In this document: positions 1 through 14,429 of the stretch, in pieces
Position numbering within the stretch: the stretch's first letter is position 1
Layout of the letters: each line of letters opens with the position of its first letter
Assembly (NCBI GenBank): GCA_964019415.1
Contig: OZ025881.1
Location: 6,080,524 to 6,144,523 of the forward strand
Direction of reading: 5' to 3'
Origin: Ianthella basta
Taxonomy: Eukaryota > Porifera > Demospongiae > Verongiida > Ianthellidae
Length of the DNA: 64,000 nucleotides
Notes under the pieces: generated by a model
The model's database searches: none
Told to the model about the DNA's origin: nothing
The model's input: the letters and a program-made list of their open reading frames with translations, nothing else
Program-made: the position numbers and the translations under genes

Positions 1-630
1 AGCTGTGTGGACACAAGTTGTCATTCTCAGGCCGGCAAGCCTAACCATTGTCTTATTAACTTTTGCCGAATACACTGTCAAGCCCTTCTACCCCTCACAG
101 AGCCCGTCTACCACCTTCCTCAAAGTGTCCATTGCTTGGGTGGCCATGTGTAAGTTGTGTCTGTCCACTTAAGTCCATTTTCCACATACCCCACTAATAC
201 TGTGCTGTGTTGGTGTACGCGTGAGTCACGTGAGACTCCCTTTCACCTTGCAGTGTTCCTTGCCTTTGTCAATGCCTATTCCTCTAAAGGGGTGGTGCGG
301 GTAGCAGAGGCACTGTCCACGATGAAGTTCTTAGCCCTTTGCTTCATCATCTTGGTGGGCCTGTCCAAGCTATTCACTGGCAGCTTGCAGGTCTTTGCTG
401 CTCACTTTGCAACGGGGTATAGTGTGGATGCTGGCACTGTCTTTGTGGCATTGTACGCTGCCAACTGGGCTTACGAGGGATGGTGAGTGGCCTGGGGATG
501 GCATGTTGGTGGTTGGATATGGCGGTTTGGTACTCAGCTGGCTGGTTGTATTCAGTGACAATCTCTGTGTGAGCGTGTGTGCATGTGCGTGTGTGTACAT
601 GTGTGTGTGTGTGTGCGTGTGTGTGCGCGT

Positions 631-685
<55 letters not shown>

Positions 686-3129
686 TGTGTATGCATGTGC
701 GTGTGTGTACATGTGTGTGTGTGCGTGTGTGCGCGCGTGTGTGTTTGTGTGTGATTGTATGCATATACGTATGTGTATAGGTCTGGACCAGCATTTGTTA
801 TTGAAGAAGTAAAGGACATTACAACGTGAGTTGTACAGCTGCAGATGACACTGCACAGATGCTATTGTCTTACACTATACATACATACTTGGTCCTATGC
901 TTACATACAGTGCCCTTTTGGTTGTTCACTGCATTCAGAAGTTGGGATAGAGAACCATCACTGTTAGGGATGTAAATTTGGTTGACTTATTCAAACCTTT
1001 GCAATAGGAATGAGAGATCTTACTGCCCACCAAATGGGCCTCACTTGCAGTGATGATGTTTGATTGCAGTGTGCATATCGTCCAGACTGGACAATTTGTG
1101 TAAAAATTGTTTGTGTTGATCTCACCAGCAGCTTGACGATTCCCTCCCCACTTTAATATCTACCCCTTGCGTAGTGTTCCGTTTGCAACTGCTCTGTCAG
1201 TCTTTCTGGTGTGGGCCTGCTACATGTTGGTGAACTGTGCCTACATGGCTGCGTTGGAACCCGGAGAGATTACGGGACTTGACATGGCCATTGCAATTGT
1301 GAGATGTGTAGCCGTGTGAAGTAAACTTGCACATTAGCAGAGACTTCAATAGAGATGGTTATACATACGTATATCAAGGCATTTCTCTATTGTTCATCTC
1401 TCTGCTGTCCTCTCTCCACCAATAGCCTGCCACCAAGAAGGTCATTGGGAACATGGCACTGGTGATTGTTCCCAATCTAGTTGCGGTTTCTACTTTTGGA
1501 GCTGCACATGGGACTGTGTACTCAGCTGCTAGGTATGGACTAACTTTTACACTGTGCATACATTTCAATTGATAATTTATGTTTTAGGTGTAGCTGAATG
1601 CCCGCCCTTTGGGGTGGGTTCCCAGTCTACGGTTCGTAATTTGAGTGTTGAACCAATCAAAACTGTCCATTTAATTGGGAGCATTCCATAGACTTGCTCT
1701 GTAAAACTTCATGCGTACAGAATTTACTTATGTTAGCCCATTATTTTGTCTAAAGAAGTTCAGCAGCGAAGGTGCTAACCACCCCAGGTCGCCCCCCGTA
1801 TTGCCGTGATATACTTGGCCAAGTTTGGTGAAGATTGGTGGAAAATTGAAGGAGTTTCTGGACAACGAAACACGTTCATTTCCCTATATCTTACTGTAGA
1901 TATGATGGTGACTGTAAAAGTGGCAAGAACTCGGATGGAATGACTTAAACCAAATTTCAGCTCAACCAGAATACTCTCACTACGCCTTTTCGTAATCCTA
2001 CCACTTTTTGTGACGTTCTGTCCAAAATTGAAAGAGTATATTCTGCACATTGAAAATGTGCGTTATGTTTATTATAATAAGATTACATTAGTCTGACAGA
2101 ACAGCTGTCCCGGTGTAGCTAAGTGTCCAGATGTGGAGAGAGCTCTGGCTTGCTAGATTAGTAGTAACATACGTGTTATGGTACACACGCTTACTGTAGT
2201 TGTTGTGTGTGTTGTTCTGTGTATTCTTTGTTGGCTTAGAATATTCTTCTCCGCTGCTCGAAGTGGCTACCTCCCAGAGGCTATCAGTGGGCTGCACTCG
2301 AAGCACAGCACGCCCATACCAGCCATAGGCCTACTGGTTAGATTTTGCACATTGCACATTGTACATTATACACACATATACGTAGCACCTACCCATGATT
2401 TGTGGATAGAGTCTTTGTGCATGTAAGTGTTGGGATGGTTGCTGCTGCAAATCCTCTTACGTAACTCTGTCTGCTGTAGCTGGACATAGAATAATGTGTA
2501 ATACAATGCTCTAAAGGTACGGATGTATGTTAGCTAGCAAGGTAGAACAGTTCATACATGCAGAGTAGCAGCTGTGCAGTGTGGAACACTGTGTGATGGT
2601 TTGCTGTCTTGCTGTCCACGTACTCCTGCAGGTTGTCTTAAGCACCATATACATTATGGCTGGGGACATCTCAGACCTCATCTCCGCCTTCAATGCCTCC
2701 ATTTGGACCTACTACTGCCTCTCCTTTGTCAGCCTTCTGATCATGCGGGTGACTTACCGCCACGAGTCCCGACCCTTCAAAGTATGGGTCATTGTTCCTG
2801 CACTGATGGTGCTTGTCTCTCTGGCCATTGTGGTTGTGCCCCTATGGGAACAAGGGATGAAGACCCTTGGTGCATTTGGCATCATCTTGTTCTCCATACC
2901 AGTGTACTTTGTATTTGTTTGTGAGAAGTCACACTTACGAATACTCCGTAGACTTTCACGTAAGTTGGGAAGCAGAAAGCCGTGGAGTGGCGGGCATGTG
3001 ACCGCCAACATAACGTGTTGCTCAGATAATGTACAGTACGTACAGTATGTACGCAGTGCTGTCATCTCTTCTACGTGTGGTGTCTCAGTTTTGTTGCAAG
3101 GGAAGCTGACCTCCACTAGTCCCACTTAG
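1..3129 (+). CDS. SLC7-type amino-acid transporter light chain (5' end outside window)
   Basis: This is the C-terminal part of a 12-TM APC-superfamily amino-acid exchanger of the heteromeric (LAT/y+LAT/b0,+AT) type. Such proteins work at the plasma membrane with an SLC3 glycoprotein. Seven exons join in frame: 1-149, 254-482, 781-825, 1175-1298, 1426-1532, 2240-2336 and 2632-3129, giving about 415 visible residues. Family signatures are the segment reading NAYSSKGVVRVAE, the ANWAYEGW...VIEEVKD loop after a TM helix, the IPNL-like VPNLVAVSTFGAAHG segment, and ARSGYLPEAISGLHSKHSTPIPAI before the last helices. The third exon is only 45 nt and lies after a (TG)n intron. The tail after the last TM is short and basic. 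The Cys that bonds SLC3 would be upstream and cannot be seen. The subtype (LAT versus y+LAT) is not resolved. Confidence 0.9.
483..780. repeat. (TG)n microsatellite in SLC7-type intron
   Basis: The intron between the 254-482 and 781-825 exons is mostly an interrupted TG/TGCG dinucleotide tract from about 565 to 770. Long open frames read through it on both strands are only His/Thr or Cys/Val dipeptide repeats and are not genes. Confidence 0.95.
1533..2239. other. Long SLC7-type intron, no gene seen
   Basis: This 707-bp intron lies between two transporter exons. It holds a 90-codon open frame on the minus strand at 1775-2050 that resembles no protein I know and is best treated as non-coding or an old repeat. 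Confidence 0.6.
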
Positions 3130-3854
3130 CCAGACCGCTTTTGATGTCATAGGTCAGGTGACCTAGTGTATGACATCAGAATATAAAACGGAGGGCAAAG
3201 CTGTCTAGATAAGCGAGACTAAGCTTCCACCGGTGTATCTTACCCATAGCCACTGTGCCAGTCAACTGAAGTGCATACATACATGTGTACACTTACCAGA
3301 AGTCATTAGCTAATGTTGTATTGCATTTGTATACTAACACTATGTGTGCGTACATAATATTATATGCATACATATGTATGTGTATGTGCAGTGTAGTATC
3401 TAGAATGGGGCATGTTAATTTTACCTCTGCCTTCCTTCTCCTTCCCTGTACAGAATACCTCACTAAGGTTGTATCTCATGTTTTCAGTACTGTGCCATGT
3501 ACAGAAATGAATATTGAATAATAGCCACGTATATCTTTCCATTCTTAAGCTCCTTTGGTACAATTATACAAGTCATGCATTTTGATTCAAATTAGTAATT
3601 CTCACCGTTTCTTGTGTATTTATGATGCATGTGGTGTGCGAGAGCTTTTAGTGTGTGTGGGGTGCATAGCTGTATGTGTTAACCACTGTACATTCAGCCA
3701 ACCTGGGTATGGTGTGCATGTGTGTAACAATGACAACATTCACTGCAATCCTGCACTGCGTGAAGGACGATGCCATTTTCATGCTGTAAACGAATGCACA
3801 GAGCACAGAAAATTGAATATTGACTTGAGCTACATCACGTTCACAGTGTCTCCC
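3130..3854. other. Convergent 3' intergenic region with a hairpin
   Basis: This is the 3' space between the SLC7-type stop and the PSMB5 stop, so both 3' UTRs should lie here. I see no AATAAA close to either stop. A 10-bp perfect inverted repeat (3142-3151 and 3169-3178) encloses AGGTCAGGTGACCT, itself nearly palindromic. A TATAAAA-like sequence follows at about 3182. No other gene is seen. Confidence 0.6.
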
Positions 3855-6049
<2,195 letters not shown>

Positions 6050-6197
6050 CTTGTACAGTCAGCAAACAATAACAATGCACAATCTTGTGTGGTATTCCAC
6101 AATAATGCATATTAATGTCTTCTATGTATAAGGGAATATGCATATACTACGCATAAGTACACCATATAAATTAAAATACCCAGACCACGCCATAAAA
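6050..6197. promoter_or_regulatory. Putative bidirectional promoter PSMB5 / SACM1L
   Basis: Only 148 bp separate the two divergent start codons, so both promoters must overlap or lie in the 5' UTRs. The SACM1L ATG sits inside AAAATGGCGGC, which matches the YY1 consensus. No clear TATA box is placed for either gene. Confidence 0.6.
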
Positions 6198-9100
6198 ATG
6201 GCGGCGATCTCCACTCACGACGGTCTTGTTCTGTAAGTGACTCAAGACGTGTCATAGTTTGCTGCGAGGCGCACATACGCCGGTACGAAGAAGCATGATT
6301 TTCTCTGTAGGTACTCCACGGAGGAAAAGTTCTATGCTGTCGGACACCAGCCCAGCGAAGTGCTGGAAATAGACAGGATCAACTTCGAGCTAAGGCTTAT
6401 CAGTAAGGACTGGTGTGCAGACGGGCGCTGGAGTGTCGTGTGTGTGTGCGCGTGAGTGTATGTGTAGACAAAAAAGATAGGCGTCCTACTCAAGAGTGCT
6501 GGCACTGACATATGCTACTGTCAAGGCGCGCTCTTTGACGTGAAGTAGGAATCTCCTGTTTCAGAATTAATATTAGCACTGCCATTCGTCTACACTCGAT
6601 ATAATGGCTTCTTACTGTGTCCCAGTTAGTTTGGGAGTGAAGGTGACCAGGCACACAGTACGTCGCTGTTCCGTTGCATATCGCTCTGCCCACAAGCAAC
6701 GTACGGACCCTTCTCAGCTGACACATGCTCCGTATCTAGGCGTGATTCCTTGTGCTACCCCCATCCTGTGTTGTATGTTGTACGTACACTGTCTCATCTC
6801 CCCTCTCTTTGCAGACTCTCTCCCGCCATTGCCACCTGCCACACCACAGCGCCCCATAAGTGCTATTGTGGGCATCATTCATCTCCTAGCAGGCACGTCA
6901 ATGAGTTGCAGGGTGTACTGAAGTGTTTGTGGCACAGCTGGGAGTGGGGTCATATTCGATGACGTGTGAAGATTGAGTTTGTAGTTCAGTGTTATCTTTC
7001 ATACCTTTGAATACGAATATAGGTGTGATGTGGTTATGGATATGTTTGTGGGTGTCTGTGATGCGGTATTGTTCATGGCATTTGCATTCTTTCCCTGCAC
7101 AACCAGAGACCTGCGTACCTTGATTGTGTTAAAACATGGAGCTTGCTCTCATCCCTTCATTGTCCTTCTTTAGGTCCTTACCTGCTTGTGGTGACTCAGA
7201 AGCAGAAGGTGGGAGAGCTAGAAGGGCACGTAGTGTGGGAGGTGAAGGGAAGCGATGTGATTCCCTTTACCAAGACCAACATCCATCTCAATGAGCAGCA
7301 GGTAAGGGAGGCAGCTTAGGTGATTGCCCCCCCCCCAGTTGTTAGCATTGATTGGTTCTGACCACCGCCACTAAGTCATTTTGGCCACTTATGGTAGTGA
7401 TAGATTCAGGTAGGCAACTTGGTTGTGGCCATAGTTCAGCTGTCTTGAGGAGGGCAAAAATCAATGAAATGGCAGTCAGGCTATACGAGACTAGGTTTTA
7501 GTAATTACTGCTGGTTTGATTCATGCTTGTGGCAATGAGTACTTACATGTAGAAGTGAGTACATTATTGTGGCAGTGAATGTGTTGGTTTGTGTATGCAC
7601 TTCTCAATTCAGTGCAACGCTTCACCTGCCATGGGCATCATCAGGCATGCACTAAACTGACTTTTGAGTAGAAATACTAAGTAATGTACACCTAGCAAAA
7701 CATTGATTGAATTAAGAAGTGTTTACTGGTGTGTTCAATGGTCCGAAGAAGGTTCAGTCTGCTAATCAACTCAGCTTGACTAATTATTCCTTTCATGACA
7801 GAGTGTGTGTATGTGATGGTTGTATGACTACATGAGAGTGGCACTGCCTTTTCTAATGCACCTTTCTGTGCTTACCCCCTCCCCGGTCTCTCCCTCCCTC
7901 TCCCCTTCTCTCCCCGTGGGGTGGTGTGCAGGCGAGAGACAACAAGGAGTACATTAGCCTGGTACAGCAGGCCCTGTCAACCCCAGGGTACTACTTTTCG
8001 CACACATACGATCTCTCTCACAGTCAGCAGCGATTTCACAATAGCATGGAGAACAGGCCCAACTTTGCACAGCTTCCACTTCATGAAAGAGTGAGTTATT
8101 GCACAACACTACCACAGCTACATCAGTGGTAGCCCTTACTTGCACTCTCAATGATACTTCAGTTAATCTTACACCAAATGACATAAAGGCCGACATGGAA
8201 CTTTTCCATCCGCACACTACCTACCCCAGTCTAAAGTCCTGATTAAAATTGTGTCCGCATTGCTGTAGTCAGCTCTATGGCCCATACTTTAGACCTACCT
8301 ACGTACGTACGTACGTACGTACTCTGTGAAAGTGCTCTTAGGGATTAATGTGACTGGACACATACAGGTATGCTCATACATACAACCTGCTAATCTGCAG
8401 TCACGTAGAGGGATTTAAATGACAACCGTGGTGGTGTATTGGCTCACAGGGCATCGTTTTGTTCTTTGCAGGGTGATGAAAGGTTCATCTGGAACGCTCA
8501 TGTCTTGAGGGATCTCACTGCACAGCCGGAGGTGAGTGAGCGGTGGAGGGTGGAGGGCAGGCTATGTACGTAGTTCACACTTGCCTCCACCTATAACATC
8601 ACACTGTGATGGGTGGGTGCATAACAGTTTTATTCACATCGGATGAAAGACTGACATAGTCAAACCATCCTGCAGTCTGTGCTTGTCTTTGCTACGTGAT
8701 TGGTGCTCCCAAACCTATGGTGGTATGCTTGTGTCTGCATTGTAGCAATAAGCGTTTAATGACCCTGCACCTGTTCTCCCGCCTGTCCCCACCACCTGTC
8801 CCCCCGTCCCCCCTCCCACCTGTCCCCCACACCTGTCCCCCTGTCCCCCTCATGTCCTCCCACTGTCCAATTCACCTGTCCCCCCACCTGTCCACCCCCT
8901 GTCCCCCCACCTGTCCCCCCACCTGTCCCCCCCACCTGTCCCCCCACCTGTTCCCCCACCTGTCCCCTCCCCTATCCCCCCCTGTCCACCCCCTGTCCCC
9001 CCACCTGTCCCCCTGCCTACAGCTGAGACGGTTTGCAGTACCACTGATTCATGGCTGTATCCTTCTCTGTGGAACATATGGCTCACGGTCCTTTATACTG

Positions 9101-10736
9101 TACTGCATAATGTGTACGTATGTATGTGTGTATGTATGTGTGGTATTTATGTGTGTATGTGTGTGTGTACGTTTGCATGTATGTGTGTATCTACAGTAAA
9201 AGTAAGATGTACCGTAGTGTAATGTGGCGGAGTGTATAGTGGAGCCTGCCCAATGTGGTCAGCTGTGTGTCCTCGTGACCTTGCTGCTTTAGACTGGTGT
9301 GGCTGTATTGAAATGTAGTATTGTGTCTAATGTGTGCTCACTGGCTCCTTAACTTGACCAGTTGTGGCCATCAAGAATGTCACTGTGAATGGGAAGACAT
9401 TTGTGTTTGTTCTTATTTCAAGAAGGAGCTGGCACAGAGCAGGTTAGCCAAGGAGCGGGTAGGAGGCACTTTGGCCTTGTACCTACTATGCTACACACAC
9501 CACAGGCACACCACACCACACTACACACACCACAGGCACACCACACTACACATGACACTTGTACATATAGTATATAGTCACGTGCACTCTGTTGTCATGG
9601 CAACTGTGTGATGTGTGTATTGCTGCCATCTTGTAGGCACCAGGTACTTTGTGAGGGGCCTTGATGGTGATGGCAACGCTGCCAACTACGTGGAAACAGA
9701 GCAGATGATCTGGTACTCTGGACAAGTGGCATCCTATGTTCAGGTGATCCCTCTAGCCCTCCCCACCACCTCCCCATCCCATGTGTCGGTTGCAGTTTAG
9801 TGTAGCTCAGTGTCTTGTATCCCATCATGTCTTAGGTCATAATTACGCACATGCGCTCTGTTTTTGTAAAAGTTGCAACAATTCTTACTGTTAATTGTTT
9901 CTTGCTCCCCTCCCCTCCTCCCTTCTCTCCTCGTCCCTCCCCTCCCCCTCCCCTTCTTCCCTGCCCCTCCCCTTCCTCCTCCAGACAAGGGGCTCCATCC
10001 CTCTGCTGTGGTCGCAGACACCCAACATCAAGTACAAGCCAACACCTGCAATCCACACCTCACCCGCTACCGTGAGATGGACCTGTGTGTGTGATGGGTG
10101 TACAATGGGTGCATCACCTTGACATTCCCCCCCATCTCTTCATCGTGGTGTGTGGTTGGCACATGCAGACCGTGGCTGTTCAGCGCCATCTTGATGAGCA
10201 GATTGCCATCTATGGCAGGCAGGTCCTTGTGAATCTGGTAAGTGTGCGTACAGTGCTGGGTGCCGTGGTGTTGTGCTGGGTGTGGTGATGTGCTGAGTGC
10301 CATGGTGTTGTGCTGGGTGCCGTGGTGTTGTGCTGGGTGCTGTGGTGATGTGCTGGGTGCGGTGTTGTGCTGGGTGTGGTGTTGTGCTGGGTGCCGTGGT
10401 GTTGTGCTGGGTGTGGTGATGTGTGGTGAGGCCTATCTGGTAGTGGAGGGTTTTGATGGATTCCAGTATCGGTATGGTTGTACCAGCCATCTGTATCTTT
10501 GGTGTGTGTGCAGGGGTGCATTTAGGGGGATGGGGAAGGGGGGGAGCCGGGGCATTCGCTCCTTGCTGTAATCTCACTTCCCCCCCCCCCCCCCCTTTAT
10601 AATTTGGCAAGCCATATGTCAACATAATATCCCCTTTCCCCCTTGCCTCCTGTGTTGCCCCCTGTGTTCTTGGAACCTTAGTTTTGCCCCCCTCCCCCCT
10701 TCTAGATAGATAGATAGTTTCTAGATACAACACTGT

Positions 10737-10776
<40 letters not shown>

Positions 10777-11130
10777 CGTGCGTGCATGTGCATGTGCATG
10801 TGCATGTGTGTGTGTGTTGGTTAGAGTGTGCTTGCATGTAATTCCATAATCAAGTGCTACTGAGATAGGGTGAGCTGTTTGGCTGCTGCTCCAGATTGAT
10901 CAGAAGGGAAAAGAGAAGAAGATTGGGGAGACCTTTGCGAGACAAATAGCCGCATACAACAATGGCCTTGTGAGGTGTGTTTGTTGAGAATATCCAGTTG
11001 TATCTGTGTGTGGTGGGGGGGGGGGGGGGGGGGGACAGCCTCCACTGTAAGTGACTCAACCTGCCTACATGTAATGTGCTGTATATAGATACTGGTAGCA
11101 CCTTAAGCACCCTCCATGCTCCCCCTTTGG

Positions 11131-11168
<38 letters not shown>

Positions 11169-13255
11169 GTACCTTCATTTTGACTTTCACAAGGAGTGCA
11201 GTAAGATGCGATGGGATCGTCTGGCCTTGCTCATGAATCAACTGGACCAAGACCAGATTAGCTTTGGGTACGTACATTCTCCTTACTTCCCAGCGTGTTG
11301 GGGCACTGCTCTGAGTCAAACCTAGAGGAGAGAAGTGGATGCTGGTGTCTTCTGTGGTGTGTACGTATGTGTGTGTGTGCGTTTGCTCCCGAGTAGATAC
11401 TTTTTTCTAAATGGCAAAGGCAGTGTCGATGCCCACCAAGGAGGGGTCTTTAGAGTGAACTGCATGGACTCCTTGGACAGGACCAATGTGGTGCAGAGCA
11501 TGCTGGCGAGACGCATGCTGCAGAAGCAGCTGCTGGTGAGACCACGCCTCCCTGTGCACATCAAATTTCAGTGTGCCCCACCCACCCTGCACACAACCAC
11601 ACCCCATCTTGCTCCTCTCTTCCCACACCTACAACCCACCCACACGCTCCACTTTCTGACTGTGTACTGATGGTACTGTTTGTTCTCTTCCTGCCAATGT
11701 GGTACATTGTCTGCCATGCTTCTTGACATTTCAGCGAATGAGGATCATCTCCCTGACAGAGAGGGTGCAGGACAAGGTGGAGCTAGAGAAGACCTTTAAG
11801 ACTGGTGATTTGTAAGGGTGGGCTCTGCTGACTGAATAGGACAGGAGGCCCATTGTGTAGACACTGACCATGTTCTTGCACCCCGCCCTCCTTCCTTCCC
11901 TCACTCTGCCTTCCTTCCCTCCCCCCTTCTTTCCCTTCAATCTCCCTACCACTACTCTCTCACCCCTTCCACCTCTACCTCCCTCCCTCCTCCCCTCCCT
12001 CCCACCTCTTCTCCCTCCTTCCTCTTTTCCCTCCCTCCCTCCTCTACCTCACTCTCCCCTCACACTCCCCTCCCTTCCTCCCTTCCTACTCCCTCCTCTT
12101 TTCCCTCCTCTCTCCTCCCTCTCACCCTACCTTCCTCCCTCCCTCCTCACTCCTCCATCTTCCCTCCCCTCCCTCCCTCCCTTCCTACTTCCTCCTCTTT
12201 TCCCTCCCTCCCTCCTCTACCTCACTTTCCCCTCTCTCCCCCTCTCTCTCCTTCTCTCCTTCCCCCTCAGTGTGGGCAGACAATGCCGACTACTGCTCCG
12301 TCCAGTATGCAGGAACAGGAGCTCTCAAAACAGACTTTACCCGGACAGGCAAGCGCACTTACCTGGGGGCCGTCAAGGATGGTCTCAACTCTGCCACCAG
12401 ATACTACTACAACAATTTCGCTGATGGAGTTCGTCAGGTCAGCACTCGAATGCCTTTGTATTTCGGGTGCACACCAAAAGGGATGCATAGCATGGGATGG
12501 CCATCTGTTTCACTGTTGTAGGCTTGTGTGCGTGCGTGCGTGCATTAGTGTGTGCGCGTGTGCGTGCATGCGTACTTTGGGAAGTTGTAGCTGCTAAATG
12601 GATATTGTATATGGACAAGTCTGTAGGTATTCACTTTCATTTGGTGCACCATTTACAGTACACATCTGTGTACCTGTCACCAACTGTCATATTGTGTCAT
12701 CACTTGTCATGTCATCACCTGTCATCACTTGTCAAGTTGTCACCTGTCATGCATTCTGCGATATGCCTAGTTGCACCTAATCGGTGACATGAGCCCTTTC
12801 ATACATATCTCTGTTGTGTGCACTACAGTAGTTCTATTGTACTCCAAATGCATAGACCTGTTTGGGGTTATTGATGGTGTGACTCATGAAATATTCCGAG
12901 TCAGCACTTAACCAGTATACAGTGCAAGTTGAATGCTTTACAGTACCTTCTTTATAGAGAGTAGCTGCTGACTCGGCATATTTTGTGGCTTACATAACCT
13001 AATTTTGTACTTCCGTACACACCTTTGTGATGAAACCTTGTGCAGCTAATTTCGGTGATTAATGTAGTTCAGTGACTGTGTGTCCCTGTGCAGGATGCTA
13101 TGGACCTTTTCCTTGGTGTACATGTGGTGTCCCGTGATGAAGGGGTCACCATCCCTTCCGTTCTGCAACAGCCTCGCAACCTCAGGATGACTGTGGTAAG
13201 AAGTGATTTCTAGTGGACTGGCAGCTGTTCACACTTGCATATGTTGCACCACTTA

Positions 13256-13305
<50 letters not shown>

Positions 13306-14071
13306 GCTGCGGACGTGGAAAATTACCCTACAGTGAAACCTGTCTACAACAGTCACCCACTGACTATGGCTGCTTTCAACAGGGCTGGTTACATTGCAGA
13401 AGTGTAATACAATCTTAGTAGGGATCTCTGTGTGTGGTTGTTATTTTTATCGGTTTGTGCTCCTCAAACTTCAACGATTTTCAGTGTGCTATTATCACAT
13501 GCTAATTGAGGTACCCTCCCAATTTGTGCCAAGGTCATGCTGTCTTCTGCTGTCCTCGCTGCAGCTGCCTCTCATTCTTGTGTTCAGTCTGGCCATGCTG
13601 TTTATTGTCCTCCTCCTTATGCCTGCAAGTGAGTACAGCAGCTGCCTCCCTTCATGGGTGTAAGGGCACATGAGGGGTGTGTTCCTGTGTCTTGATCCAC
13701 ATCTCATACAGATAGTGATGTACGGTGTTACCTAGTGATGTACAGTGCTACCTAGTTGTACCTTGAATGTATTGTAAGCCGCTTAGCTTTCCCAAGCGTC
13801 CCATTTACGTATGTAGCTTATGTGTTCCCTCCCTGCTGTGTTCCTCTCCACTTCACCCCTCCTTTATCTCTTCTTTCCCTCTGTCTTCCCCTCAATGCCC
13901 CCCTTTCCTCAACTTGTACCATTAGGTGAGGGCTCCTACCAGGTGATGTACATGCTCTTCTGGGCAGCTGCTCTTGTCTCCACGCTCCTCTACATTGTGC
14001 GCCATGGCACAGAGTTTGTGAACACACCTCGTTTCTCTGCTGATCCGTTTGCGGCCAAGAAAGGGTTATGA
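6198..14071 (+). CDS. SACM1L: Phosphatidylinositol-3-phosphatase SAC1
   Basis: SAC1 is an ER/Golgi membrane phosphoinositide phosphatase that mainly removes the 4-phosphate of PI4P and so maintains lipid gradients at ER contact sites. Nineteen exons join in frame to 598 aa (human about 587): 6198-6232, 6311-6402, 6815-6892, 7174-7301, 7932-8090, 8472-8531, 9023-9056, 9362-9442, 9637-9743, 9985-10071, 10169-10237, 10895-10974, 11169-11267, 11397-11535, 11735-11804, 12271-12437, 13094-13195, 13565-13628 and 13926-14071. The catalytic P-loop CMDSLDRT is at residues 392-399 (Cys392, Arg398). ADNAD and [18 protein letters not shown] follow. Two C-terminal TM helices come from the last two exons, as in the family. 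The intron after 6892 appears to use a GC donor. Several introns hold C-rich or polypyrimidine repeats. Confidence 0.97.
7302..7931. other. SACM1L intron with decayed hammerhead-like sequence
   Basis: On the minus strand at 7611-7653 the sequence has CTGATGA, a TGCC/GGCA hairpin, GAAG, and outer AGTGC/GCACT pairing. This is the layout of a hammerhead ribozyme with an extra three bases and a damaged GAAA box. A C9 run lies at about 7327-7336. Otherwise this is intron. Confidence 0.35.
8765..9018. repeat. CACCTGTCCCCC minisatellite in SACM1L intron
   Basis: About twenty imperfect copies of a 12-14 bp unit (CACCTGTCCCCC and variants) end just before the acceptor of the 34-nt exon at 9023. One strand is nearly all C and T, so the other has regular G runs. 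Open frames through it are repeat artefacts. Confidence 0.9.
10242..10440. repeat. GTGCTGGGTG(CCGTGGTGTT) minisatellite in SACM1L intron
   Basis: Imperfect tandem copies of a roughly 20-bp unit, with shorter 10-bp variants, lie directly after the 10169-10237 exon. There is no coding potential beyond the repeat. Confidence 0.85.
10995..11034. repeat. G20 homopolymer in SACM1L intron
   Basis: A run of about 20 G lies at 11015-11034, next to TG-rich sequence. It may form a G-quadruplex, and its length is likely to be an assembly or sequencing uncertainty. Confidence 0.8.
11870..12270. repeat. Polypyrimidine (CTCCCTCC) tract in SACM1L intron
   Basis: About 400 bp of almost pure C/T, with duplicated blocks such as TCCTCTTTTCCCTCC, leads straight into the acceptor of the exon at 12271. 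It acts as an extremely long polypyrimidine tract and may adopt H-DNA (mirror repeat). Confidence 0.9.
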
Positions 14072-14429
14072 CTAGATGGAGACGGAGGAAGTCCTGTCTT
14101 TGATGTTTGAGAAACAGATAAATAGGAGCTTGACATCTGTAATGTACCATAAGATCTTTATTTAGTATGACGTAATTGGAAACATGGCGGCCCAAAGCGC
14201 GCCCTGCATCTTATGAGAAGTGTATGAAGTTACCGAGGCTTTGCTTGCTTGTAGCACTGAGGCATCCCATTTGGTGAGTATTACCTCCTTCAGCGACTAG
14301 TAGTGTCGCTAAAAGCTTGTTTTCTGCCGCACTAAGCTGTATCTGTTGAGTTCCGCACTTCCTCCACCGCACCGTGACCGTGGTTGGATTTTTGTACCTA
14401 CACCGTAGACGAAGGGGCATTTACTCAGA
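14072..14429. promoter_or_regulatory. SACM1L 3' / CTDP1 promoter interval
   Basis: 358 bp lie between the SACM1L stop and the CTDP1 start on the same strand. The interval must contain the SACM1L 3' end and the CTDP1 promoter. AACATGGCGGCCC at about 14181 is a YY1-like element followed by GC-rich sequence. No AATAAA is seen. Confidence 0.4.

Noticed and set aside
1775..2050. Minus-strand 91-codon frame in the SLC7-type intron
   Set aside because: No recognisable family or motif. It sits inside an intron; probably chance or an old repeat.
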